NCBI RefSeq assembly: GCF_015291665.1
Contig: NZ_CP030049.1
Location: 124,001 to 188,000 of the forward strand
Length of the DNA: 64,000 nucleotides
Direction: 5' to 3'
Origin: Bradyrhizobium sp. CCBAU 53338
GTDB taxonomy: Bacteria; Pseudomonadota; Alphaproteobacteria; Rhizobiales; Xanthobacteraceae
Shown: piece after piece, positions 45,848 through 54,712 of the stretch
Position numbering within the stretch: the stretch's first letter is position 1
How the letters are laid out: each line of letters begins with the position of its first letter
The notes under the pieces: model-generated
The model's database searches: none
What the model saw: only the letters and a program-made list of their open reading frames with translations
What the model was told of the DNA's origin: nothing
Program-made: the position numbers and the translations under genes

Positions 45848-46992
45848 CTAAAGTTCGCCGCATAAAGTCTGCTGGGCTTTGTGGCAGAAGCGTTTGACGG
45901 AAGCCAAGATCTGGTCTGCAGACTTGGTCCATTTGAAGGGCCTCGGGTTATTGTTGTGCAGTTCGATGAAGGTACGGATGTCGGCCTCGAGCTGTCTGAC
46001 GGAGGTGTGAACACCTCGCTGGATCTGCTTTCTGGTGAGTTCAGCGAACCAGCGCTCGTTCTGATTGATCCATGACGCGGAAGTCGGCGTAAAGTGGACA
46101 TGGTTGTGCGGCCGGCGAGCGAGCCACGCCTTGATCTTAGGTGTCTTGTGGGTGGCGTAGTTGTCCATGACGATGTGGACCGCAAGCCCCTCGGGGATTT
46201 GAGCGTCGATTTCCTTGAGGAACTTCAAGAACTCGACCGCCCGATGACGCTTGTAGCATTTGCCAATGACAAAGCCGGAAGCGACATCGAGCGCGGCAAA
46301 CAGTGTGGTCGTGCCATGTCGCACATAACTGTGCGTGCGACGTTCTGGCATCCCAGGCATCATCGGCAAGACCGGCTGCTCGCGATCGAGTGCCAGGATC
46401 TGGCTTTCTCATCAACGCTGAGGACAACGGCTCGGTTCGGTGGGGATAGATAAAGGCCGACAATGTACCTTGTCGACGAACAGTGGATCGCTCGACAACT
46501 TGAATGTCTGGCTACGGTGCGGTTGCAAGCTGAACGCCGACCACATTCGGCGGATCGTGGTGTGGGAAAAGCCAGTTTCCGCAGCCATCGAGCGGATCAA
46601 CCAGTGCGTCGCGTCGGCCGGCGTCGTACGCAATGTCCGCTCGATTACCTCAGCAACCTGATCGTCGTCGATGGTGCGAGGGCGGCTCGGGCGGGCTTCA
46701 TCAAGCAGGCCATCACAGCGATCCTTCTAAAAAAACCGACGGCGCCACTTGCCAACGGTGTGTTCATGGATGCCGAGTTCAGCAGCCACAGACTTGCTTG
46801 GCAGGCCATCCGCACATCGCAGGATCGCGCGGCATCGCTCAGATAGCACCGCGCGACACGATGACGACGAACTTGCCTCTCTAGGTACGTGCGCTCCTGC
46901 GGACTGAGCACTAACGGCGCGATCGGCCGGCCTCTCACACCTGCATTCCCCACAAGCGCTCTCCTCTACAAAGATTCGAGCCATCAACTAAT
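45838..46992 (-). mobile_element. Decayed IS630-family insertion sequence
   Basis: The transposase remnant (45848-46953) is bracketed by short sequences that share TAGT and GAATCT in inverted orientation (about 45834-45857 and about 46965-46997), a possible pair of weakly conserved terminal repeats. TA target duplication could not be fixed. Boundaries are approximate. Confidence 0.6.
45848..46953 (-). pseudogene. IS630-family transposase, multiply frameshifted
   Basis: The minus strand encodes an IS630 transposase in pieces. The N-terminal part has MGNAGVRGRPIAPLVLSPQE, then a shift near 46848; GLPSKSVAAELGIHEHTVGK (the helix-turn-helix) ends in a stop near 46728; RTTPADATHWLIRSMAAETG then shifts near 46467; the DDE part shows DEK, another shift near 46408 and then LFAALDVASGFVIGKCYKRH, HIVMDNYATHKTPKIKAW and the C-terminal acid in INQNERWFAELTRKQI. 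At least three frameshifts and one stop make it inactive. It marks past transposition between the HipA-type module and the exported-hydrolase operon. Confidence 0.9.
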
Positions 46993-47016
46993 GTGATGAA
47001 CTTGCGTTCCAGATGA

Positions 47017-48366
47017 CTAGTAAGGATACATCCAATAGGTCGCGTTGAGCTCGTTAGGCATCGAGCGCAAAGTTGGGGTCCGCTGCGGTGGCTTGAGGTG
47101 GCTAGATGAGGAGATGATCCGGCCGATATCGTCGAGGACCGCCCGGCTCGTTGAATAGGTACTATGATTGAGCGCGAACATTTCGCTTCCGACCGCAGAG
47201 ACATCGATCGTCTCGATGCCCGAGACGAGAGTTGGACCGCTCTTAGTCACATAGCCCATTCGCGATTTCGACTGCGCCTTCTTCATCGAGGCGAGCAGAG
47301 CCAGATCAGTTGACGAGGCGTACACGGTCACCGCACCCGCGGCCGCTTTGATCTGGTTAGCCCGCTCCAGATAGAGGTCACGGTCGACGTCGGGTGCTGC
47401 GAAAATCAGCTCGGTAATGCCAAGCGCTGTTTGGCTCAGCGCTGCCTGCTGCAAGGCGCCCAATACCACTTCGCTGCCAAGGCTGTGTGCGATCAGGATG
47501 ATCCGCGAAACGTTCCCCTCCGTCTTGATGAGCTTGAGAAGATCGAACAATCCATCGGTGGCATGCAAAGCACTTTCGCGGTCGTAATCGTAATCCGCCA
47601 ACCCGCCTTTCGAGGGCCAGGAATAAATCATGACGCGGCCCTTGTAATTTGCATCGAAGGCAATCTGAGCGGCCTTGAACGCTGCATCCGAGAAAGGAAC
47701 ATTGTAGCCATGGACGAACAGCATCAGGCTGTCGGCAGGATTGGCGATCGCGGAGGCAAACTCCTCTCGTGAGAGCTTCGATAGAGTCTGGATTCGAAAG
47801 TGCTTTCCGTCCTGCTCGGCCTCTGTCCAAATGCCGTACAGATATGTCTTTGGCGTTTCGACTTCGCCCATCTTGTGAACGATCGGTATGCTCACAGTCA
47901 CGCAGCCATAGGTATTCGTGGCCGAACGATCATAGGTGATCTGTTTCAGCTGCAGATTCGGGCCTCCCATCACCTCGCGGTTGGTCGCAAAATAAACGGG
48001 CACCAAGCCCTTGATGGCGGGCTTGTTGGGAGCCTCGGCGCCAGTTGGCGTCGGTTTCTCGGGAGGTGCTTCCTCACTTGCCTCACCCGTTGTGGGGCGA
48101 TGATAGCCATAATCATGGCGTCTCGGACCATAATACCTCGGGCCGTAATACCTTGCGGCATGATGGTGATATCCTGTCAATGCACGCCCGTGGTGCTGAT
48201 GCGTGTTTTGGGCTTGGGGCTTTGACGGTCTCGAGATAGGTGCTTGATGAGCGCAGCCGACGACAAACATGCAGACCAGAGCAATTAAAGCCGCGCGGAG
48301 CTGCCGGAACGACGAGAGCCAGTGCAGCGCATTTGAAGAATCGGCTCGCAATGTCGAGACGACCAT
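47017..48366 (-). CDS. DUF900-family alpha/beta hydrolase lipoprotein
   Basis: A 449-residue predicted lipoprotein. The signal peptide ends in the lipobox FVVGC (residues about 34-38), followed by a His/Tyr/Gly/Pro-rich linker (ARYYGPRYYGPRRHDYGYHR) and then a catalytic domain: PVYFATNREVMGGPNLQ, LMLFVHGYNVPFSDAAFKAA, MIYSWPSKGGLADYDYDRES, the nucleophile elbow ILIAHSLGSEVVLGA and LIFAAPDVDRDLY. This is the DUF900 group of alpha/beta hydrolases. Its C-terminus carries the expected His-bearing stretch (MFALNHSTYSTS). A strong AGGAGGAGGGG precedes the ATG. It is the last gene of a four-gene operon of exported proteins; substrate unknown. Confidence 0.85.
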   Translation of the reverse strand: MVVSTLRADSSNALHWLSSFRQLRAALIALVCMFVVGCAHQAPISRPSKPQAQNTHQHHGRALTGYHHHAARYYGPRYYGPRRHDYGYHRPTTGEASEEAPPEKPTPTGAEAPNKPAIKGLVPVYFATNREVMGGPNLQLKQITYDRSATNTYGCVTVSIPIVHKMGEVETPKTYLYGIWTEAEQDGKHFRIQTLSKLSREEFASAIANPADSLMLFVHGYNVPFSDAAFKAAQIAFDANYKGRVMIYSWPSKGGLADYDYDRESALHATDGLFDLLKLIKTEGNVSRIILIAHSLGSEVVLGALQQAALSQTALGITELIFAAPDVDRDLYLERANQIKAAAGAVTVYASSTDLALLASMKKAQSKSRMGYVTKSGPTLVSGIETIDVSAVGSEMFALNHSTYSTSRAVLDDIGRIISSSSHLKPPQRTPTLRSMPNELNATYWMYPY

Positions 48367-48378
48367 GGCCCCTCCTCC

Positions 48379-49620
48379 TTACTTCGCAAGAACTTGAGAT
48401 AGATTGACGGTAGCACCGAGCCATCCACGGTACCGATCGACGGCGGGTCCACTGGTCAGCTTGTAGGTGAAGCGCGCCTCTGCACCGCCATCGTTGATGG
48501 CGCAAGCAATGTTGCCGGCTCCGTTTGCCGTCTCGACATGCCAGGAGCAGCCGGTGATACGGTAGCCCGGCTCGGCTGGGAACGTCTCGGCGTAGTCGGC
48601 CGAATGCTCGGCAAACACGACGGGATGATCATCCTTGGTCTTGTCGACGGTGTATGAGCGCTCGATCTGCTTGAGCTCGACGAGTTGCGATAGCGGAACA
48701 TTGACGATGAGCCGCCGGTCTTCTGGAAGCAACGTGTGAAGCGCGCCGGCCAGGATCTCGGGAATTTTCACGCCCTGATTGGCTTGCGTCTGCACATGGG
48801 TCGAGTTGAGCTTGCTCCAGTTCTCGAATGAGATTGTAGTGTCGACCCATTTGGTCCAGCAGACGGATGGTTGGGGGATAGCCGCAATCAGCTTGTAGAG
48901 CGGACTCGCGGCTATGACCGTGGCAGGAATGATGAAATTCACTCCGTTGACCTGGGCATCGTTCCATTTGACGATGCCGCCGACAGCGATACCGAGGAGC
49001 GCGCCGAACTCGTTGAACGCGGGACCTCCGCTGTTGCCGACGTTCATGACAGTATCGGTTTGCCAGCGCCCATTTGGGCTGGTTTGATTGCTGATCAGGC
49101 CGCTCGATATGCTCAGATCCAGGTCGAGGGGATAGCCGAGCAGATAGAGTTGGGTTCCCATTGGGGCCTGCTGGCTTTCATTGATGACCGGCATTGGGCA
49201 GCGCGATGCTCCGCCGCTGTTGCTGGCCGGCTGGGCCAACTCGAGAAGGGCAAGATCGTTGGCGTCGTCGCGGTGAATCGCGCTGACTTTGATTGGGTTT
49301 GCGTTGCGCGAGCCAAGGCGAGCATCGACCTCAAAGCTCTTGTAGTTTTCCTCGCGTCCGACCACATGGCTGTTGGTGAGCACGAGGTTGTCGCCGATCA
49401 GAAGGCCGGAGCCGCCTCCGACTTCCTGCTTGCCGTTGTACATAACGCCGACAAACTGGACATGAACAGTCCTGACGTTATAGCGCGCGGCGATCTGCAC
49501 CGCGGCGCGATCGGCTAGCGCCTGCCCGGAGATGACAAAGAGCAAGGCGAGGGTCAGGACGGATAAAACGTTCTGACGGCTGCGATATCGAGTGGGCTGA
49601 GTTGTCCGCTTCCGTTCCAT
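48379..49620 (-). CDS. Trypsin-like serine protease (S1 family), exported
   Basis: A 413-residue protein with an N-terminal hydrophobic segment (NVLSVLTLALLFVISGQALA), then the chymotrypsin-fold triad: His in LVLTNSHVVGREENY, Asp in DDANDLALLELAQPA and Ser in VMNVGNSGGPAFNEFGALLG. The C-terminal ~130 residues are not recognisable. The GxSGGP motif and DALL-type region resemble DegP-like and bacterial glutamyl-endopeptidase relatives, without PDZ domains. Its ATG lies 66 bases inside the end of the metalloprotease gene, an unusually long overlap. Proteolysis in the periplasm or outside is the likely activity. Confidence 0.85.
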   Translation of the reverse strand: MERKRTTQPTRYRSRQNVLSVLTLALLFVISGQALADRAAVQIAARYNVRTVHVQFVGVMYNGKQEVGGGSGLLIGDNLVLTNSHVVGREENYKSFEVDARLGSRNANPIKVSAIHRDDANDLALLELAQPASNSGGASRCPMPVINESQQAPMGTQLYLLGYPLDLDLSISSGLISNQTSPNGRWQTDTVMNVGNSGGPAFNEFGALLGIAVGGIVKWNDAQVNGVNFIIPATVIAASPLYKLIAAIPQPSVCWTKWVDTTISFENWSKLNSTHVQTQANQGVKIPEILAGALHTLLPEDRRLIVNVPLSQLVELKQIERSYTVDKTKDDHPVVFAEHSADYAETFPAEPGYRITGCSWHVETANGAGNIACAINDGGAEARFTYKLTSGPAVDRYRGWLGATVNLSQVLAK

Positions 49621-50228
49621 GCTGGATTACAATAGTTCATGATGGAATTGGGGTCGTATTTAGTGACTTTGTAGTCGCCGACCGATCCTGAAAATTTCTC
49701 GTTGCGGCACTGTTCCGGAGCATCGTCGCGGTTCTGCTCGTGAGTAAAGCCGAGCGCGTGCCCGAATTCGTGGACAGCGACCGCACGAATGCAGAATTCG
49801 CGCTTATTGATGCATCCTTTACTCCAATGATTGGAGCTGAAATTCAAGGTCATGCCCGAAGACTTGCCATCGAGATACTTGCCGACGACGTCGGTGTGCG
49901 CGCCCTCGTCGGCGATGCGCACATGGACGCCGGCTGCGCCCTCTTTACAGGCAGGCCAGGTCTTGGCGAACCAAACGCCTCCTTGTGCTGCGCTTTCCCA
50001 GGTCTCGGCCACGGCTTTTCGGACGAGTTCTGCATATTTCTGGTCATGAGGATTGAGGTTTTCCCAGCAGACCGGGATTTCCTTCACGTCCCATTTGGAG
50101 CTGCGGATCACAGTTCCGAAGAGCTCCATCTCCGACACCCCTGAGGGAAGCGCAGGCTGAGCCTTCGCGCTGCTGCAGGGGAGGAGCACGAGAAGAACCA
50201 GCAATCCGAGCAGGCAGTAACGAGTCAT
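49554..50228 (-). CDS. Zinc metalloprotease (matrixin/astacin-like), exported
   Basis: A 224-residue protein with a signal peptide (MTRYCLLGLLVLLVLLPCSS) and a metzincin catalytic motif AVAVHEFGHALGFTHEQNRD, giving HExxHxxxxxH with the three zinc His, and further on YDPNSIMNYCNPAWNGS, whose Met forms the Met-turn. PICWENLNP-type residues near the start and the ending LSPLDIAAVRTFYPS match bacterial M10/M12 small proteases. It starts 3 bases after the upstream lipoprotein stop and overlaps the next gene by 67 bases. Confidence 0.87.
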   Translation of the reverse strand: MTRYCLLGLLVLLVLLPCSSAKAQPALPSGVSEMELFGTVIRSSKWDVKEIPVCWENLNPHDQKYAELVRKAVAETWESAAQGGVWFAKTWPACKEGAAGVHVRIADEGAHTDVVGKYLDGKSSGMTLNFSSNHWSKGCINKREFCIRAVAVHEFGHALGFTHEQNRDDAPEQCRNEKFSGSVGDYKVTKYDPNSIMNYCNPAWNGSGQLSPLDIAAVRTFYPS

Positions 50229-50231
50229 GTT

Positions 50232-51320
50232 TTATTGAGTAGGCGTTGGAGATGGCGGGAAGACTGGCACCGGCGCGAAGATAAAGCCGTTCGTCCGCGG
50301 GCCACCACCAGCCCTTGGCCGGCGGGCTGCGGCCCCCCCGCTCTCCGGCAACTCCTGCGACTTTTCCCCTCCCGGGATTGGTGTCGTGTAAATCGGATTG
50401 TCCTTTGATCCGAGCGCCGGCTGTTTGGCTGCATAGCTGGCCGAGCCAGACTTTGCTCCGTTGGCCAAGACGGCATTCGGCCCATTGATGTAGATACCGA
50501 GATTGCTGAATTGCTGCGCAGATGCGGAGGCTTGGATGGCGGCCGGTGTCCAGCGCGCCGATGTAAGGGAGTATTTGGCCTCGATGCCTCCGGTCACTTG
50601 GATCGAAAAAGTATAGGTCATCTGCGCTGGCTCAGCTATTTCCGATGGCATAGCCGGCGTCAGGTTGTTGGCGGCGATCAAAATTGCATTGTCGCGCAGC
50701 CAGGCCGCCAATGGCTTGGAGGCATCGACGGTGATGCGCTTGAAAGCGGCCCGTTCCGGATATTTGTTTTCGGCGAGAGCTTCGAGCTCGAGGAGCTCGG
50801 TCGGCGTTCCCCGGTAGCAGCCGCGCTCATATGTTGCCGGGCTAGATGCCAGCGGCAAGGTATCAGACGCAAGCTCGGCATTCTGTTTCAAGAGAAATGA
50901 CCAGATCAGGTCGTAGGTGTCCTGCGCCGAAGCCGTGGGGCCGACATGGGTCACTTCGGCGGTGGTGGCACTTAGAACGCGCTTATAGTCGAAGGCGGTG
51001 CCGGACCCGACACCGCCGGTATCGGTTACTTTCAGTTCCAGGAAGAAGGTGCCGTATAGGAACGGGTCGATGTCGAAATGGGCGAAGCGGTCGAACGCCT
51101 CTTCCGGCCTGGTCTTGTAGATCTTGAGGTAGTGCTTCCGCCTTTCGCGCTCGATCTGATAAAAGGTGACGACCTCGCACCGGATCGATTTGAGAAAATA
51201 TGGCAGTTCGCCGGCTGTGATCACGCCAGTCTGCGGATCGTGCACATAGTACAGGCTGGTGCATCCGCCCATCGCAAAGCAGGCGCCAAGGCAAGCCGCG
51301 GCCCGGCTGATCTTCCACAT
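50232..51320 (-). CDS. Hypothetical lipoprotein
   Basis: A 362-residue protein not recognised. Residues 1-20 form a lipoprotein signal peptide with lipobox AMGGC. The mature part begins TSLYYVHDPQTGVITAGELP and contains FYQIERERRKHYLKIYKTRP, then a beta-rich middle (FFLELKVTDTGGVGSGTAFD) and a Pro-rich C-terminus (IFAPVPVFPPSPTPTQ). It is first in the operon with a metalloprotease, a trypsin-like protease and a DUF900 hydrolase, and divergent from the nitrilase-fold gene. It may anchor or assemble an exported enzyme complex. Confidence 0.7.
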   Translation of the reverse strand: MWKISRAAACLGACFAMGGCTSLYYVHDPQTGVITAGELPYFLKSIRCEVVTFYQIERERRKHYLKIYKTRPEEAFDRFAHFDIDPFLYGTFFLELKVTDTGGVGSGTAFDYKRVLSATTAEVTHVGPTASAQDTYDLIWSFLLKQNAELASDTLPLASSPATYERGCYRGTPTELLELEALAENKYPERAAFKRITVDASKPLAAWLRDNAILIAANNLTPAMPSEIAEPAQMTYTFSIQVTGGIEAKYSLTSARWTPAAIQASASAQQFSNLGIYINGPNAVLANGAKSGSASYAAKQPALGSKDNPIYTTPIPGGEKSQELPESGGAAARRPRAGGGPRTNGFIFAPVPVFPPSPTPTQ

Positions 51321-51563
51321 CGATTGTGCCCCCTGTCCGCTTCGCGTCGCTCGCGCGCGGATCTCCCGCCCAGATTGAAATGCTTTGCTCGTGCTTCGTC
51401 AAGAGTATCGGAAGCCATATGCAGCTTTTCGTTGCCATCGTATAATTCGATGCAGAGTTTCTGCGCGTTCTGACATTCAGAGCAACTGCGCCCGCAGCTA
51501 GATGATGAGACGCGCGTAAGTCACAGTCGGGCCGATTGCAAATAGCGAACCGTACGCCTATCA

Positions 51564-52925
51564 ATGGCACATATTGGCGAAGTCGTTTGGACGAGTCGTT
51601 TGCCTGGGCCTGCGGACAGCCGCCTGAAGACAACGGAGTTCGGCAAGTGGAAGAAGGCAGCTGGTGAGCTTGCTCAATCACAGGCCTCGATGACGCATGC
51701 CAGAAGGGACGAACTGAGGAAGGCTCTGATCGAGCTCGACAAGTTGTTCCGCAAGGCGCCGCCGAGCGTGTACAAGGCTTACCGCAATCTTTCGGAGCGG
51801 CGTCTTGAAGAATCTGCCCGGAGTTTCGGTGACAGCGTCGGAGAAGGCCGCCTCCTTTGGTCCGTTTCCGAGGAGACCCCCGAGCAGGTTGCTGTGTCGC
51901 TTGGAGGTCTCATCCGGGCCATCGACCGCGTGCTGCTCGAGCGGCGGTCGCAATGGCCGATTGCATCGGGCGAGTGGCGCCTGGAGGCGCTCGGATGCTG
52001 GTTCATTCCGCGACAGGGCGTGAGCGCCGGCCGCCCTGCCCGGCGGAGCCAAGCCTATTCAAAGCGAGGCCTGCTATTTCATCGGATCCTGCCCACCTTC
52101 ATTGACGGCTATGCCGTCGAGGTGGTCGATAGCCGTACCTTGCATAGTGCCGCTCAAGACCCCACGAATTGGAAAATGGGCGCCTGCCTTTTCGAGGCGC
52201 TCAAGCTTGAGGCGGAGTTCGCAACGGTAGACGGGGACAAGCGTTTCATCGTCAGCGGCGTCGATGCGCCGGCGGCGGGGAACGCGGTCTTGCTTCAGAT
52301 GGCGAACGCGTTGCAGGAGAACTGCATCGCAATCGTCTGGCCCGAGCTCACGGTACCACCAGGACTGCGAGAAAAGATCGTCAAGTTCATCCGCGAGCGA
52401 GATGTGGCCGACCCGCTGGAGCCTCCGGAGATCGTCATTCCGGGAACGTGGCACGAGGTGGCAGGCAAGGAGATTGTGAATCGGGCCCGGATTTATGACG
52501 GTTATGGCGAGGAGCGGCTCGTCTACGACAAGATCGCCCCTTACGCCGATGACGACTGGGGGATCGAAAACATAACTGCTGGCGAGCGGATGTGCGTGCT
52601 TGCGACTGAAGGCGCCCTGATTGGCGTCGCAATTTGCCTCGACTTCTGTGACGTCTGCGACACGCCCTTCAGGGACCTGGATGTCGATGTGATGCTGGTC
52701 CCCTCGATGGGGAACGACCGCACCATGCAGGGCCACCAGACGACTGCGAGCCAGGTGGAAGTGAAGTTCGGCACGCGAAGTTTTGTCGTGCAACATCCCA
52801 CCCACAACCGCTACGGGGATGGCCGGCTTGGTACTATATTACCCCTCCTCAAAGAGCCGAACGCTGTTTCCGCCCGGGAACTCGGTCAAAAGACCGTTTG
52901 GACTGCCTACAAATGGGGCCGGTGA
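51564..52925 (+). CDS. Nitrilase-fold (CN hydrolase-like) protein with N-terminal helical domain
   Basis: A 453-residue protein. The first ~170 residues are mostly helical (KWKKAAGELAQSQASMTHAR, RAIDRVLLERRSQWPIASG). The C-terminal part shows the nitrilase triad in order: Glu in IAIVWPELTVPPGLR (near residue 260), Lys in RLVYDKIAPYADDDW (near 321) and Cys in IGVAICLDFCDVCDTPFR (near 357), with DVMLVPSMGNDRTMQGHQTT after it. Typical CN hydrolases hydrolyse amides or nitriles. No exact family is recognised, and the length with an N-terminal domain is unusual. It is first in an operon with a winged-helix protein and a small unknown protein. Nitrilase domains also occur in phage-defence reverse transcriptases, so a conflict role is conceivable but unproven. 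Confidence 0.7.
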   Translation: MAHIGEVVWTSRLPGPADSRLKTTEFGKWKKAAGELAQSQASMTHARRDELRKALIELDKLFRKAPPSVYKAYRNLSERRLEESARSFGDSVGEGRLLWSVSEETPEQVAVSLGGLIRAIDRVLLERRSQWPIASGEWRLEALGCWFIPRQGVSAGRPARRSQAYSKRGLLFHRILPTFIDGYAVEVVDSRTLHSAAQDPTNWKMGACLFEALKLEAEFATVDGDKRFIVSGVDAPAAGNAVLLQMANALQENCIAIVWPELTVPPGLREKIVKFIRERDVADPLEPPEIVIPGTWHEVAGKEIVNRARIYDGYGEERLVYDKIAPYADDDWGIENITAGERMCVLATEGALIGVAICLDFCDVCDTPFRDLDVDVMLVPSMGNDRTMQGHQTTASQVEVKFGTRSFVVQHPTHNRYGDGRLGTILPLLKEPNAVSARELGQKTVWTAYKWGR

Positions 52926-52995
52926 CACCCTAGATTCAGAGACTAAAATCAGAGTAAAGCGTTGTAAAATGATCTTAAGGGTTGTGACGTAGGGT

Positions 52996-53964
52996 ATGGC
53001 CATGTCGGACGTAGCATTGGAAAAGATAGAGAGCGGCGAGGCCACCGCGACTGAGGCGCGGAGCGTCATTTCGGAATTCCTTAAAGAGGGATCCGAAAGC
53101 AGCCTGGAGCGTATTTACGCAACACTTGGGGCTTGGCTCTGGAATTCTCTGGAGAGCCGGCGCCGCGATCCGGAGCTGCGGGAATGGTTTGATATTCTGC
53201 GTCGGGTGAGCGCCTCGCTCGCGCCGAAGAATGCCGCCTATGCCGAGCGCTTCAGAGCGTTTTACGATCTTCTGCAGATGTCGATCAACACCGCCAAGGT
53301 TGCTCGTCCAAGCGAGGTCATGCACCGTCAGCATGTCGTCGAGATACTTCGGTTGTTGCGGGATGCACCGTCGCGTCAGCTGGAGAAGACGGTCATTGCT
53401 AAGAAACTGGATCTGAAGGATGCCAATCTCAGCCGCATTCTTCGCCTGATGACCAATGCGCGTTTTGTGGAACGAACGGCGGCTGGAAAGTTTGCTCATT
53501 TCGCGCTGACGCGCGATGGCCTTATGGCGCTTGAAAGGCACGAAGGGCCCACAGCAAGGGGCGCTGGCCAATTGGCGCAGCTTATGCGCAGGAAAATGGG
53601 TCTCAGAACCCACCCTGCCCTCACGGCTGAAGAAAATGTCGTTCTTCGCAGCCTGTTTGATTTGCCGAGCCCGATGCATCCTACGTTGCATGCGGCGGGA
53701 CTAGTGATGCGTGACCCGCTTGGCGTCCGTCAGGTGATGGAGGACTACCTGCTTCATCCGCCGGCACCGACAGCTCCCGGCTATATGAAGGCGCGAACGA
53801 AGAGCTCGTATCATGGCTCGTCGGTGACGGTCGTGCAGGTGAAGAAAGCCGAAGGTCACGGCGCCTCCACATCGATTGAGGCGGTGAACAGTCCAAAGCC
53901 CGTCTCGTTCCCTTCGGGTATGCTGCACTTGAGCGCAGGAGAGGACTCCGAGCATGTCGAATGA
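52996..53964 (+). CDS. Winged-helix DNA-binding protein, unknown family
   Basis: A 322-residue protein. Residues about 1-105 are helical (ATATEARSVISEFLKEGSES), and the segment HVVEILRLLRDAPSRQLEKT, IAKKLDLKDANLSRILRLMT then FVERTAAGKFAHFALTRDGL is a MarR/GntR-like winged helix. The C-terminal ~130 residues have no evident motif but contain basic patches. The ATG at 53002, with AGGG seven bases upstream, is an alternative start. It lies 70 bases after the nitrilase-fold gene and overlaps the next gene, so it may be the operon regulator or a DNA-binding component. Confidence 0.65.
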   Translation: MAMSDVALEKIESGEATATEARSVISEFLKEGSESSLERIYATLGAWLWNSLESRRRDPELREWFDILRRVSASLAPKNAAYAERFRAFYDLLQMSINTAKVARPSEVMHRQHVVEILRLLRDAPSRQLEKTVIAKKLDLKDANLSRILRLMTNARFVERTAAGKFAHFALTRDGLMALERHEGPTARGAGQLAQLMRRKMGLRTHPALTAEENVVLRSLFDLPSPMHPTLHAAGLVMRDPLGVRQVMEDYLLHPPAPTAPGYMKARTKSSYHGSSVTVVQVKKAEGHGASTSIEAVNSPKPVSFPSGMLHLSAGEDSEHVE

Positions 53965-54415
53965 GGATCTCGGGGCTTCGACAACGGAGCAGGCGCAAGG
54001 CGAATCGGAATCGCTAGTATTGTATGGAAACACCCTGCTCGATCGGTTGACCTTTGTTTCGACGACGTTCAGCTCGCTCATCATGAGCATGGGAAGGGTC
54101 GGGCGCGACAACCGCGAGGTGTTGGTGCCACTGGTCGAAGTCAGATTCGAAGGTCCCTCTGGCCAGGACGAAAGCGCCTTGAAGTCTTTCTTTTCGGAGC
54201 TCGTGCCGCTGGAAAACCTCGCCTTCGTCCTCGAAGACATCTCGGGTGATCTTGCAACTGTTTGCCACCAGCTGAGCGCTGTGAGCGAGGGACCGGTCAA
54301 GCCTGATCTCAGGCGGCTTGCCGAAACGAGCAGGTTCCTGCAGGACGCCAAAAGCAACCTGGACAAGTGTCTCGCCGATCTGGAGCGAATTGGTCAGCCG
54401 CCCAATCTTCCCTAG
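53954..54415 (+). CDS. Small hypothetical protein
   Basis: A 153-residue protein of unknown function, mostly helical and acidic (MSNEDLGASTTEQAQGESES, LIMSMGRVGRDNREVLVPLV, LRRLAETSRFLQDAKSNLDK). No signal peptide or membrane segment. Its ATG overlaps the end of the winged-helix gene by 11 bases, so translation is coupled. It is the third gene of the nitrilase-fold operon. No function is suggested. Confidence 0.55.
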   Translation: MSNEDLGASTTEQAQGESESLVLYGNTLLDRLTFVSTTFSSLIMSMGRVGRDNREVLVPLVEVRFEGPSGQDESALKSFFSELVPLENLAFVLEDISGDLATVCHQLSAVSEGPVKPDLRRLAETSRFLQDAKSNLDKCLADLERIGQPPNLP

Positions 54416-54552
54416 CGGAAGTCTTGAGAGCATCTGCGGCGAGACGATTCTTTTGCTTCTAACGCACAAAATTGTCCAGTCGCAATTGACCGCGTCATTC
54501 TGAGTTCGAAATGCGATTTTGATTTATCAACCGCGGGGCGTGCCTAGAAGCG

Positions 54553-54581
54553 TTCGCGGCGGGCTTCGGCTTCGCCGCGAA
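54553..54581 (+). terminator. GC-rich hairpin with UUCG loop
   Basis: TTCGCGGCG, then an inner GC-TTCG-GC, then CGCCGCGAA: a perfect 9-bp stem with a nested UUCG tetraloop stem, 138 bases after the small gene's stop. No T-run follows. It could be an RNA hairpin ending or stabilising the transcript. Confidence 0.45.
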
Positions 54582-54652
54582 AGTGCGAGCCGATCGGATC
54601 GTGAATTAGCCCCGAGTGGCAAGACTATCTTACTGTCGGCGGGCGGCATGCG

Positions 54653-54693
54653 TTTCCCAAAAATGGAAATTCCCCTCTTCCATTTTTGGGAAA
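54653..54693. promoter_or_regulatory. Perfect 16-bp inverted repeat before higB
   Basis: TTTCCCAAAAATGGAA, a 9-base spacer, then TTCCATTTTTGGGAAA, ending 20 bases before the HigB ATG. Perfect symmetry and position fit an operator for HigA or the HigBA complex; it could also form a strong hairpin. Confidence 0.75.
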
Positions 54694-54712
54694 TCGACGG
54701 TAGTATCCCTTC

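Noticed and set aside
52074..52805. A 243-residue minus-strand open frame
   Set aside because: Antisense to the nitrilase-fold gene, which has an intact catalytic triad.
53701..54366. A 221-residue minus-strand open frame
   Set aside because: Antisense to the winged-helix and small genes; composition is Ser/Arg-rich as expected of a shadow.
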